Shown here: positions 25,066 through 32,651 of the stretch, piece by piece
Numbering within the stretch: the stretch's first letter is position 1
How the letters are laid out: each line of letters starts with the position of its first letter
Origin: Exiguobacterium sp.
GTDB taxonomy: Bacteria > Bacillota > Bacilli > Exiguobacteriales > Exiguobacteriaceae
Reading direction: 5' to 3'
Length of the DNA: 64,000 bases
Assembly: GCF_020832205.1 (NCBI RefSeq)
Contig: NZ_JAFIFD010000049.1
Location: forward strand, 1-64,000
Notes under the pieces: model-generated
Told to the model about the DNA's origin: nothing
Seen by the model: the letters and a program-made list of their open reading frames with translations, nothing else
Databases searched by the model: none
Translations under genes and position numbers: made by a program

Positions 25066-26052
25066 CTATTTCAGACCAATCATCGTCTTCAATTCGGCCA
25101 TTTTCGTCTTCGAGAGCGGAATCGTCGTCTTCGCCGAATCATCGAGCACGAGACTGAAACTGTTCTTCGTGTACGTGATGACTTCTCGCACCCGTTGCAG
25201 GTTGACGATGTACGATCGATGGCAACGGAAGAAACCATATGGAGTCAGACGGGTCTCAAGCTCGTTCATCGTGAAGACGCTCGGGAACTGTTCGGACTGA
25301 CTGTGCAGCACGGATTGTCCGTCTTGGCTTTCGATATAGTCGATTTCCGGTGGATCGAGCAAGACGATCTTCTCGTTCACTTTCGTCGGAATCTTCTCGA
25401 AGCGGACGTGCATGACCTCTGGCGTAACGTCTTCATTTGTATCCGGTTCATCTGGTTCAACGTCGAGTAAGCGCAACTGTCGATGGTCGATGCGATAGAC
25501 GGTCGACGTGACGAACAGGGCGCTCTCCATGTTGCTCGTCAGGAACAGGATGGCTTTTTGTTGTTGCTTTAGTTGCATTAAGACGGTCGAGAACAAGTGC
25601 CGTGTCTCTTGATCGACGTTTTGATCCGGTTCTTCGAGGACGTAGATGTCGCGATTCTGTAGCAGCAGTGCCGCGTATTGAACGCGCCGGACGAGTGACA
25701 GGTTGAGTCGGTTCAAGCGTGTATTCCGATATGGGGTGAGTTGAACGGTTTGAAGGACATCATCCATCGATTCCATCGATTCGTAAAGCGTATGTGTGAA
25801 ACGCAAGTACTCCTCTACCGTCAGCCGGTCATATAACCCATCGCGGATGGAGAAGACTGAGAGCGTACGATTCGCTGTATCGATGGTCCCAGAGTAGTTT
25901 GCGTGCGCGTTCGTCAATAATGCGAACAATATTTCCCGGGAAGTAACGCCGCAATGAATGGCTGCGATTTCACCCGGATTGATGATGAAGGAGATATTTT
26001 CAAGTATGAGCGTGTCTTGTTGGCGAACAGAGACGTTGTCAAAAGTAAGCAC
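25066..26052 (-). CDS. regulator fusing a degenerate ABC ATPase domain to a LytTR DNA-binding domain (328 aa)
   Basis: Residues 1-200 have the ABC ATPase layout, but the Walker A loop reads HCGVTSREI where GxxGxGKS/T is expected. The signature is NLSLVRR and the Walker B is YVLEEPDQNVD. ATP hydrolysis is therefore unlikely. Residues 225-328 form a LytTR domain (IDYIESQDGQS, FFRCHRSYIVNLQRV, IPLSKTKMAELK). Such fusions occur near ABC-2 exporters in Bacilli and probably regulate them. GTG is the start, with GGGAGGG just upstream. It lies 130 nt upstream of the exporter operon on the same strand. Confidence 0.85.
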   Translation of the reverse strand: MLTFDNVSVRQQDTLILENISFIINPGEIAAIHCGVTSREILFALLTNAHANYSGTIDTANRTLSVFSIRDGLYDRLTVEEYLRFTHTLYESMESMDDVLQTVQLTPYRNTRLNRLNLSLVRRVQYAALLLQNRDIYVLEEPDQNVDQETRHLFSTVLMQLKQQQKAILFLTSNMESALFVTSTVYRIDHRQLRLLDVEPDEPDTNEDVTPEVMHVRFEKIPTKVNEKIVLLDPPEIDYIESQDGQSVLHSQSEQFPSVFTMNELETRLTPYGFFRCHRSYIVNLQRVREVITYTKNSFSLVLDDSAKTTIPLSKTKMAELKTMIGLK

Positions 26053-26179
26053 CGAATCCCTCCCTTTTTAGTTGGAGTATACCATTGATGCAGGAAAGAC
26101 TTGAGTAATGAATTGGAATAAGGCTATGCTAAACTGGAGATAATTTGAAATTGAGAAAAACGTATTCAAGGGAGCGAAC

Positions 26180-26494
26180 GTGGAGATGAACGAAGTACAA
26201 CGACTGATGGACAAAGTGATTGAATTCCGAGATGAGCGCGATTGGGCGTTCCATCATAACCCGAAAGACTTGGCGTTATCGTTATCGCTTGAGGCAAGTG
26301 AACTGTTGGAATTGTTCCAATGGGTATCGAGCGAAGAAGCGCTCGAGACGAAACACTTCGAGATGAAAGAAGAACTCGCGGATGTCCTCATCTATGCGCT
26401 GACGTTCGCTCATGCGGCAGGGATCGATGTGTCGCAGGCGATTGAAGAGAAACTCGAGAAGAATGCGGTGAAGTATCCGAGTCCACAATCATGA
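26180..26494 (+). CDS. MazG-like nucleotide pyrophosphohydrolase (104 aa)
   Basis: The motif EASELLELFQW near residues 38-48 and EELADVLIYAL near 65-75 supply the acidic metal ligands of the all-alpha NTP pyrophosphatase fold (MazG / RS21-C6 group). Such enzymes remove non-canonical or excess (d)NTPs. The GTG at 26180 has GGGAG 5 nt upstream; ATG two codons later is the alternative start. Its stop overlaps the next ATG (ATGA), giving a three-gene coupled unit with two genes of unknown function. Confidence 0.87.
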   Translation: MEMNEVQRLMDKVIEFRDERDWAFHHNPKDLALSLSLEASELLELFQWVSSEEALETKHFEMKEELADVLIYALTFAHAAGIDVSQAIEEKLEKNAVKYPSPQS

Positions 26495-26922
26495 GTGAAA
26501 CGCTCGAAAGGTATCCTCCAGATCAATTTATGATTCCTTGCCATATCGTCGGAAAGAATTTCTCACCTCGCGTCGCATCGGAGAAAACAGGCATTCAATT
26601 TTACAAACAAACAGAAGTCGGAGAGATGGAGCGCATAGGAAAACAGATTGCTACGGTCGGTCATGCGTCGTTTGAACCACCACTTGAAGTTCAACAAGTG
26701 GAAAATCCTTATATCGGACTTTTTTGGATGATCGACACTCTTACGAAACATATCGATACCCTTCGTTCTTGTGGAGCCGATGATATCTATATCGATTTAG
26801 GTGTCGTCTATCATGGAGATTTGAAACTAGAGTTCGAATCTGATTTCTTAATGAAACTTGCGAACTTAAAGATTCCATTTTTGATTAGTGGTTATGAAGA
26901 GAAAGGGGAAAACTCACAATGA
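26491..26922 (+). CDS. protein of unknown function (143 aa), coupled to the MazG-like gene
   Basis: A soluble alpha/beta protein without signal peptide or membrane helix. Conserved-looking segments include FMIPCHIVGKNFSPRVAS near residues 13-30 and YIDLGVVYHGDLKLEFESDF near 100-119. I do not recognise the family; the pattern of a short strand-rich start and acidic end is like small immunity-type proteins, but that is only a resemblance. It overlaps both neighbours by 4 nt (ATGA), which strongly indicates one translational unit. Confidence 0.7.
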   Translation: MSETLERYPPDQFMIPCHIVGKNFSPRVASEKTGIQFYKQTEVGEMERIGKQIATVGHASFEPPLEVQQVENPYIGLFWMIDTLTKHIDTLRSCGADDIYIDLGVVYHGDLKLEFESDFLMKLANLKIPFLISGYEEKGENSQ

Positions 26923-27131
26923 GAACGAAGCATCAACGTCTGTTCTTCCTGTATCTCGGTGCAGGTCTATTGAATATCGGTCTTTTGCTTATGATGCTGT
27001 TTTCTCAAATCGAGAGTTCGACATGGATGTTCGTCATGTTTCCGGTATTGACTATCATTTGGTTTGCGAATGCGTTTGTGCAGTGGAAACAAATGAAAAA
27101 AATTGCGGATGAACATAGTAAAGTTGTATGA
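26919..27131 (+). CDS. small membrane protein (70 aa)
   Basis: Two membrane helices (about residues 9-28 and 35-54) are preceded by a basic start (RTKHQR) and followed by a charged tail (WKQMKKIADEHSK). The ATG overlaps the stop of the 143-aa gene (ATGA) and has AAAGGGGAAA upstream. It is the last member of the MazG-like gene unit. Function is unknown. Confidence 0.65.
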   Translation: MRTKHQRLFFLYLGAGLLNIGLLLMMLFSQIESSTWMFVMFPVLTIIWFANAFVQWKQMKKIADEHSKVV

Positions 27132-27289
27132 GACAAATCAAAAGGAGACCAATTGAACGAATGCAGAAGCCAAAATGTGTGACGGGCCCGCTATTCTTCA
27201 CGGAACGATGGGCTTGTTCGTTCCTCTAATCGGACTCCTTTTGTCACGTATGATTGTACCGTTACTGCTGTGCTGTTTTCAGATGAAGT

Positions 27290-27718
27290 CTAACAATCCT
27301 CATCCTGATACGGGTTCGCATACAAATCGATGTCAAACTCGGCTCTGATCCGATGGGCGAATTGAATCGTCTCCAAATCAAAGACGAGCGACGGTGTTTG
27401 GCCATTTTCTATCACGATCACGATGATGAACCGTGCCTGCATGTCGTCATACGTGTCATAGATGGCATCTAAAATCGTTTCTTTTCCACGAAGTTGCGTC
27501 ATGATGTGTTGTAGTTGATCGTTCACATCAAACGAAGGCTGATAGCCTGTACCAAGTGACCAAGAAGTATATTCGCGAGGACGAGAAGAATTGCCTTTCT
27601 CCTCTCGTTTGTAGGTTTCGGTAGGGGTTAGTCCGAGCCGATGCGTCACGTCTTCGATTGAGAAATCGTCAGCGAGCAGTCGGAAGTAGACCAAGACTTC
27701 AGTTTGTGCAGGAGTCAT
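27290..27718 (-). CDS. DUF4279-type protein (142 aa)
   Basis: The pattern of an N-terminal strand (VLVYFRLLADDFSIEDV), a YTSWSLGTGYQPS stretch near residues 61-73, and a C-terminal AEFDIDLYANP fits DUF4279, a family often found as immunity-like or orphan proteins in Bacilli. The start is the second of two close ATG codons, with AGAGGA upstream; the longer frame is unlikely. No toxin gene adjoins it. Confidence 0.68.
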   Translation of the reverse strand: MTPAQTEVLVYFRLLADDFSIEDVTHRLGLTPTETYKREEKGNSSRPREYTSWSLGTGYQPSFDVNDQLQHIMTQLRGKETILDAIYDTYDDMQARFIIVIVIENGQTPSLVFDLETIQFAHRIRAEFDIDLYANPYQDEDC

Positions 27719-27790
27719 GCGCATCCTCTTTTCTTTGTATGAGAGTCTATTTGAATATAACCGAAGCGATTTATAGAAAGGAATACTGAT

Positions 27791-28255
27791 ATGACCCAAC
27801 GCGTACGATTTGATCACTTATACGAGGCGGGGAAACGTTCTACCCGCCAAGCGATTCTTCTTGGATTGTTCATCGTCTTACTCGGCCTCATCTTTTGGTT
27901 CACGGGCGAGCGTCGACTCGCCGAACTAGTATGGTTCGTCTTCTTTGTTCCGGCTATCGGGTTCGTCAAAATATGGACACGAACGAAGACGTTGCTCACG
28001 TTCAATGACGTACCTGACTATCGGCGGCTCGTCTGGTATGAATATTGTAGCGGGATGGCGGTCATCGTAATTTTTTGTATGTTGATTGTATCGTTGCTAC
28101 TCCGTCCGGAACAAGCGAATGTTTTGATTCTCGTGGTCGCGCTCAATCTGTTTGCATGGATATCCTCTTCAAAATTGGATCAAAAGCTCGCGAACGTCGA
28201 TCCGGAACATGTCACACATCAAGTCTATGAACGCGGGAAAGTCGGTTTCTTTTAG
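27791..28255 (+). CDS. paralogous four-helix membrane family, subtype A (154 aa)
   Basis: Two helix pairs (about residues 20-55 and 80-122) flank a cytoplasmic loop with KTLLTFNDVPDYRRLVWYE. The C-terminus carries LANVDPEHVTHQVYERGK. These two motifs recur in five further subtype A proteins at 34.9-40.8 kb. The N-terminal KEQR-like helix is weak here (TQRVRFDHLYEAG). GAAAGGAA precedes the ATG. It is a lone copy, divergent from the DUF4279 gene. Function is unknown. Confidence 0.72.
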   Translation: MTQRVRFDHLYEAGKRSTRQAILLGLFIVLLGLIFWFTGERRLAELVWFVFFVPAIGFVKIWTRTKTLLTFNDVPDYRRLVWYEYCSGMAVIVIFCMLIVSLLLRPEQANVLILVVALNLFAWISSSKLDQKLANVDPEHVTHQVYERGKVGFF

Positions 28256-28269
28256 AATTAAAGGGCATA

Positions 28270-28301
28270 AAAAAGGAGTAGCCCGCGCTACTCCTCTTTT
28301 A
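28270..28301. terminator. bidirectional terminator
   Basis: A 9-bp stem AGGAGTAGC / GCTACTCCT with loop CCGC lies between the convergent genes and has A-tract on one side and T-tract on the other. Confidence 0.85.
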
Positions 28302-28577
28302 TGAAAGGGATCGACCCGTAATACGGTCAACAAGTCGTTTTGCTTCAAGTAAAGACATGTCATGAGTCTCCCGTAAAAATTTGATAGCCGTTATGACTCC
28401 ATCCGTATCTATTTTTTCTTTTATGGACGCGGTTAAAGTATCGTCCGGAACGATTGGTTCGGTACGGATTAGCTTTCGGCGAAGTGTACTTATACCCTTT
28501 GCTTGTTCGATGACAATATTAAGTAAAAAGCCATTCAAAAGCAGAGAGCCAATTAAGAGAATGACGCTCCAATCCAT
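28299..28577 (-). CDS. membrane-anchored protein with a ribosomal L7/L12 C-terminal-like domain (92 aa)
   Basis: One N-terminal membrane helix (about residues 4-22) is followed by a linker and then DGVITAIKFLRETHDMSLLEAKRLVD (split here as residues 58-83). That stretch follows the pattern of the bL12 C-terminal domain, where a helix with KAxKxLRExTGLxLKEAKxLVD binds translation factors. It is not bL12 itself because the N-terminal dimerisation domain is replaced by a membrane anchor. It is the last gene of a three-gene minus-strand cluster. Function is unknown. Confidence 0.68.
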   Translation of the reverse strand: MDWSVILLIGSLLLNGFLLNIVIEQAKGISTLRRKLIRTEPIVPDDTLTASIKEKIDTDGVITAIKFLRETHDMSLLEAKRLVDRITGRSLS

Positions 28578-28595
28578 ATAAACCCTCCTTTTACT

Positions 28596-28811
28596 CTAGT
28601 TTCGAACAATGGTAAAGCTATATGCGTTCGTAAGAGGGTTATGGATGATTAACTCATAGCTGAGTTGTTGTTCATCGGCCTTATCGACCAATAGATTGAT
28701 CTCTGACATATTGAAGGCGCGTTGACTGGCGACTGTCGTGACGAACAACACACCGCCAAGGATAGTTGTGAGTATGAGACGTTTCGTCCAAACCGTAAAG
28801 GATGATGACAT
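28596..28811 (-). CDS. small membrane-anchored protein (71 aa)
   Basis: One hydrophobic helix (about residues 11-30) is followed by a short outer domain ending in LIIHNPLTNAYSFTIVRN. The ATG overlaps the stop of the preceding gene by one base, and GAGGTACG lies upstream, so the two are translated together. No family was recognised. Confidence 0.58.
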   Translation of the reverse strand: MSSSFTVWTKRLILTTILGGVLFVTTVASQRAFNMSEINLLVDKADEQQLSYELIIHNPLTNAYSFTIVRN

Positions 28812-29038
28812 TAAGGACGTACCTCTATCTTTTCCTCGATTCGTTCGAGGCGTTCCACTAGGACGTCGAACTGTTGTTGTTGATGAGCCGTGGTTTGGCG
28901 CTCCAGCTCGAGTCGTGCGTCCGCTCGCTTCTCATAACGACCGATAAATCGAACGATCAATACGATGATCGTGATGATTAACGTGAGTGGGACAATCATT
29001 ACGAATAAGCTAAATAGAAACATGAGTAAAACTTCCAT
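28811..29038 (-). CDS. small membrane protein with coiled-coil tail (75 aa)
   Basis: An extended hydrophobic helix (about residues 3-33) is followed by a charged, heptad-like tail (RYEKRADARLELERQ, VERLERIEEKIEV). The ATG at 29038 has AAGGAGGAA upstream. It is the first gene of a minus-strand trio whose other members are the 71-aa and L7/L12-like proteins. The layout resembles small phage- or plasmid-type membrane coiled-coil proteins, but no family is certain. Confidence 0.62.
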   Translation of the reverse strand: MEVLLMFLFSLFVMIVPLTLIITIIVLIVRFIGRYEKRADARLELERQTTAHQQQQFDVLVERLERIEEKIEVRP

Positions 29039-29171
29039 TCTAATTCCTCCTTGCACCTGTAATCCTAAACTAGTATACTTCCAAATTCATACAAAAAGAA
29101 AGGAGGAATATTTATCTATCGTTAATCATTTCATTATGTACGCTATATTTATAAGGAAAAGGAGCTGACTT

Positions 29172-29705
29172 ATGGCAATCTACTATACATACCAACACGC
29201 AGGCGCTTGGAAAGCAGCAAACGAGAGAGGGTATTTATTCGGCGATCCGAACTTTGGTATCTTTCAAGACGAGGACTACACATACCATCGACCTGCCTAT
29301 GACTGGCTCGCGGGGCAGTATGAACAGCGAACCGGCATCTCCCTTCATGGAAATTATCCCGTCTGGCTGAGCGAAACCCGTCCTGACATCGCACGAGGCG
29401 GTTACTTAGAGCCTGGAGAGCCGGGTGTAGTGCTAACGGTTGAGTTACTGGACTCACACGTACTCGAACTCGAGGCTGGCTATTGGATGTTCGCGTTGAA
29501 TCGATGGTTCCTCTCATTTGAAGACCGAGAAGCGAAAGACGAGAAAGAGTTGAAGGAATCTTGGGAGAAGATGTTCGATCGCGACTGGTGCGAGTCGATC
29601 GTCGAGGCGTATCCGGGGACGAACACGAAGTATCACTATCTCGTCGACCGGATTGATGTCGGGCAAGTGCTCGACGTGGTGACGTTTACTGAGGTAGGTG
29701 TGTGA
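29172..29705 (+). CDS. DUF3841-like protein (177 aa)
   Basis: The protein begins IYYTYQHAGAWKAANERGYLFG and contains YDWLAGQYEQRTG near residues 43-55 and YPVWLS near 61-66, a layout that resembles DUF3841. The central LEAGYWMFALNRWFLSF (about 99-115) also fits. It is soluble and lacks known catalytic motifs. AAAGGAG precedes the ATG. It is coupled by a 1-nt overlap to a nucleotidyltransferase gene, so the two may act together. The family call is by eye. Confidence 0.62.
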   Translation: MAIYYTYQHAGAWKAANERGYLFGDPNFGIFQDEDYTYHRPAYDWLAGQYEQRTGISLHGNYPVWLSETRPDIARGGYLEPGEPGVVLTVELLDSHVLELEAGYWMFALNRWFLSFEDREAKDEKELKESWEKMFDRDWCESIVEAYPGTNTKYHYLVDRIDVGQVLDVVTFTEVGV

Positions 29706-30457
29706 TGGAGCTACCGACACGACTTGGGACAAACGAGGCGGGTTACATCATCAATCAAACAGACGTGACACAGATTCAACCGATGTTTCGACCACTGCTT
29801 GATAAAGTGATTCAGCTGCTGCGAGAAGAGCTTGCAGAAGCGCTACATAGCGTATATGTATACGGTAGCATCGGGCGCGGGACGGCTATAGCCGAACAGT
29901 CGGATTTAGACGTGACAGTCATCCTTAGCCGGGAGGTGGACATTGATGGATTGAAGTCACGGACCATGCTACTGTTACAGGAACATCCAGAAGTGATTAA
30001 AATCGATTACGATATCGGACTATTGCATACGGCGCTCGACCCTACCAATCATTTTGAATGGGGGTTTTGGTTACGTCATATGTGCGCATGCGTTCATGGG
30101 ACGGACTTGTCTCACCGCTTTCCACATATGAAACCGGATGAGCGAATTAGTCGAGCGTTAAATCGAGATTTGTTCAATCAGTTGCGAGACGCACAAGAAA
30201 AATTGAAAGCAAGACGTATGACAGAAAAGGAAAAGAAGTCACTGATTAAACGGATGATTCGGGGCGCGTATTTGACAATCAACGTCGAAGATCAGAGTTT
30301 TGTATCGACGATTGCAGATAGTCTGTTTGTGTTGCGCCTCTACTTTCCGAGCAGCGAAATCATAGATGACTTAGAGCGAGGCATGGAGTCAGAAGTAGTT
30401 CAGGATGACTGGTTGGGTAAGTTGATTGCACAGTATGAATCGTTGTTCCTTCCATGA
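29705..30457 (+). CDS. nucleotidyltransferase-fold protein (250 aa)
   Basis: The motif VYVYGSIGRGTAIAEQSDLDVTVI near residues 48-71 contains the GS-x-GRG and DxD signature of the polymerase-beta-like nucleotidyltransferases, which include aminoglycoside adenylyltransferases. The partner acidic residue could be in KIDYDIGLL near 100-108. The C-terminal half is helical. Substrate is unknown: it may act on a small molecule, tRNA or protein. The ATG overlaps the DUF3841-like stop by one base. Confidence 0.78.
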   Translation: MELPTRLGTNEAGYIINQTDVTQIQPMFRPLLDKVIQLLREELAEALHSVYVYGSIGRGTAIAEQSDLDVTVILSREVDIDGLKSRTMLLLQEHPEVIKIDYDIGLLHTALDPTNHFEWGFWLRHMCACVHGTDLSHRFPHMKPDERISRALNRDLFNQLRDAQEKLKARRMTEKEKKSLIKRMIRGAYLTINVEDQSFVSTIADSLFVLRLYFPSSEIIDDLERGMESEVVQDDWLGKLIAQYESLFLP

Positions 30458-30470
30458 TAATAGCCGTCTA

Positions 30471-30722
30471 TCAAAGCGACTCCTTTCGTTCTAAATTATC
30501 AAAGTGATTATCGACATAAAGCATTCCTACCAAAACGTAGAATTGAATCAATGACTTGAGCAAAACGGGAATGTAGATGATTTCAAAAAACAATAAGCCC
30601 TCGAATACGAACATACATAGCAAGGTAAGAAAATACATGAACGTTTTACCTCTTTTGAATCGAGAAAATAGGCGAATGCCTACGAGAAATGGATAAAGTA
30701 GCGTCTTGACTCTATTGGACAT
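30471..30722 (-). CDS. small membrane protein, tandem paralogue 2 (83 aa)
   Basis: Two or three hydrophobic segments are seen. The start KTLLYPFLVGIRLFSRFKRG matches the start YYLLFPYILFMRGLSRFIKT of the next gene, and both have a later VLVGMLYV or YLLAGLFA helix. The pair therefore arose by tandem duplication. Ribosome binding site AAAGGATT lies upstream. Function is unknown. Confidence 0.62.
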   Translation of the reverse strand: MSNRVKTLLYPFLVGIRLFSRFKRGKTFMYFLTLLCMFVFEGLLFFEIIYIPVLLKSLIQFYVLVGMLYVDNHFDNLERKESL

Positions 30723-30746
30723 GTTGGTAAATCCTTTCTAAACACG

Positions 30747-31028
30747 TTATCGTGCCTTGCGTGGGATATCGTCTGGTTTTGCGTGCCCTCGCCGGACATC
30801 CGATTCAAAATAAAACATCGGGGCAAACAGTCCTGCCAATAGGTAAAGTACACTGACAATTTCTAGGAAGAGCGATTCTGAAATACCATATCCAATGATG
30901 AGGATATGGACAGGGACAAAGCACAGTAAAAAGATATTGGACATGACAGCTTCCGTTTTAATAAACCGAGATAACCCTCGCATGAACAAGATGTATGGGA
31001 ACAAAAGATAATAAAAAAATCGTTTCAT
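30747..31028 (-). CDS. small membrane protein, tandem paralogue 1 (93 aa)
   Basis: The protein starts with a short basic N-terminus and a hydrophobic LLFPYILFMRGLSRF segment, then two further helices (about residues 31-50 and 55-74) and a charged tail. It is a paralogue of the next gene downstream, 24 nt away on the same strand. Its AAAGGCGTT upstream is a weak ribosome binding site. Function is unknown. Confidence 0.62.
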   Translation of the reverse strand: MKRFFYYLLFPYILFMRGLSRFIKTEAVMSNIFLLCFVPVHILIIGYGISESLFLEIVSVLYLLAGLFAPMFYFESDVRRGHAKPDDIPRKAR

Positions 31029-31121
31029 ATCTAACGCCTTTCCCGAGCGATTCGCTCAAATCATGTATATACATCTTTTTCAGTATAATGGGAGCACCAC
31101 GTATATAAAAGGAGTATTTAC

Positions 31122-32162
31122 ATGACGCAATCCATCGCCATCATCGGAGCGGGTGTGAGCGGACTATATGCCGCGGCCCTCCTCATCGAAAAAGGATATG
31201 ACGTCACTGTTTTCGAGGCGCGCGACCGCATCGGGGGACGGGTGTTAAGCCATGACGGGTTCGATCTCGGCCCGACCTGGTATTGGCCAGAGACGGAGAC
31301 GACGATCACGCAACTCATCGAACGACTCGGTCTCCCGACGTTTTCACAATATGCGGCCGGTGACTTGATGCTCGAGCGTCAATTTGGAGTCATCGAGCGT
31401 CATACGCTTCCACCAGGCCGTGTGGTCCCATCGATGAGACTCGGCGGCGGCATGGCTAGCTTGACGACCGCGCTCGCAGCAACCTTACCACCCAATACGA
31501 TTCAACTTCAGTCGACGGTCATCTCGATTAAACAGGTCGAGCGTGGAGTGGCCATCGGACTCGAAACAGGTGAGACCCAAACGTTCACTCACATCATCCT
31601 GGCCATCCCACCCCGGCTCGTCTCAGGCATCGTGTTTCAACCGGAACTGTCTGAAACGACGAAGGCGAAGCTAGCGTCTACCCCGACTTGGATGGCCGGT
31701 CAGGCGAAAGTGCTCGCCGTCTATGACCGGCCGTTCTGGCAAGACAAGGGCCTATCCGGACAAGGGATGAGCTGGGCCGGAGTGCTACAGGAGATCCATG
31801 ATGCCTCGCAACCGGATGGACTTGCGGCGCTATTCGGCTTCTTCCGATTGTCCGCTGCCGAACGCGCGGTGCTCGACCGGGACGAGCTGAACCGGCGCGT
31901 CATCAATCAACTCGTCCGCCTGTTCGGGGAAGAGGCGCGTCATCCGTGTGACGTCTTATACGTCGATTGGTCGAGTGACCGGCATACGGCTGCGGTCGAA
32001 GATACAGCACCGCTGACGGAGTTTCCTGTGTATAGCCCAATCCCGATTGACGCCGGTTGGGAAAAGCAGCTCTCTTTCGCCGGGACAGAGACCGACGCCC
32101 TGTTCGGCGGTCATATCGAAGGGGCACTTCGGTCAGCCATCCGTGTCGTCGACCCACTCTGA
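31122..32162 (+). CDS. FAD-dependent amine oxidase family protein (346 aa)
   Basis: The N-terminal AIIGAGVSGLYAAALL and FEARDRIGGRV form the FAD-binding fold of the flavin amine oxidase family (monoamine oxidase, phytoene-desaturase-like). The C-terminal SFAGTETD near residues 321-328 is the second FAD contact. It is shorter than eukaryotic monoamine oxidases. Substrate is unknown. AAAGGAG precedes the ATG, and a strong terminator follows. It is monocistronic. Confidence 0.88.
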   Translation: MTQSIAIIGAGVSGLYAAALLIEKGYDVTVFEARDRIGGRVLSHDGFDLGPTWYWPETETTITQLIERLGLPTFSQYAAGDLMLERQFGVIERHTLPPGRVVPSMRLGGGMASLTTALAATLPPNTIQLQSTVISIKQVERGVAIGLETGETQTFTHIILAIPPRLVSGIVFQPELSETTKAKLASTPTWMAGQAKVLAVYDRPFWQDKGLSGQGMSWAGVLQEIHDASQPDGLAALFGFFRLSAAERAVLDRDELNRRVINQLVRLFGEEARHPCDVLYVDWSSDRHTAAVEDTAPLTEFPVYSPIPIDAGWEKQLSFAGTETDALFGGHIEGALRSAIRVVDPL

Positions 32163-32164
32163 CC

Positions 32165-32208
32165 AAAAATGCGTATCATCCCGGCTCAGGGACGATACGC
32201 ATTTTTCA
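32165..32208. terminator. bidirectional terminator
   Basis: AAAAATGCGTATC and GATACGCATTTTT form a long stem with an inner TCCC/GGGA, between the convergent oxidase and MarR genes. Confidence 0.92.
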
Positions 32209-32637
32209 TTTGAACTTTTGAATCATCAACGCGAGCGAGCGGTTGATCATCGTCATTTCCTCGTCCTCGAGGACGGAGAACATCTCTTCGGCGAGCCGTT
32301 CCTCGATGGCATCGATTTGCTTCGAGTATTCGTGGCCGACCGGACCGAGCCGGATAAAGCTTTCACGCAAGTTGTCCGGGTTCTTCTCTTTCTGAACGAA
32401 CTCACGCTGTTCGAGCACCTTCAGTACTTGGCTGACGGCGCTTTTCGAGATATTCATCTTCGTCGCGATCTCCGTCGTCGTCCACGTCTCTTGTCGTTTA
32501 AAGAGGAGTAGCATCTGTTCTTGCTGATAGCTAAGTTGGAACTCGTTCAAGTCGGTGAAGTATTTAGTGAACAATAAGTCGAGCTCGTCGATTTGACGAT
32601 ACATCTCGATGACTTGTTGTTTGCGTGTCTCGTTCAA
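32206..32637 (-). CDS. MarR-family transcriptional regulator (143 aa)
   Basis: A winged HTH is clear: TTTEIATKMNISKSAVSQVLKVLEQREFVQKEKNP with the typical wing after it. MarR proteins repress transport or resistance genes and release DNA on ligand binding. Two starts are possible: ATG at 32655 overlapping the MFS stop (ATGA), or TTG at 32637. I prefer TTG because AAAGGAG lies 8 nt before it, while the ATG has no site. It follows the MFS gene and probably represses it through the dyad at 33885-33897. Confidence 0.86.
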   Translation of the reverse strand: MNETRKQQVIEMYRQIDELDLLFTKYFTDLNEFQLSYQQEQMLLLFKRQETWTTTEIATKMNISKSAVSQVLKVLEQREFVQKEKNPDNLRESFIRLGPVGHEYSKQIDAIEERLAEEMFSVLEDEEMTMINRSLALMIQKFK

Positions 32638-32651
32638 AGGTCGTTCTCCTT

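Noticed and set aside
27132-27289. A short hydrophobic ORF (ATG 27208) or decayed gene between 27132 and 27289
   Set aside because: A ribosome binding site (AAAGGAG at 27141) is followed by frames that stop quickly, so this may be a gene remnant, but nothing can be named with confidence.
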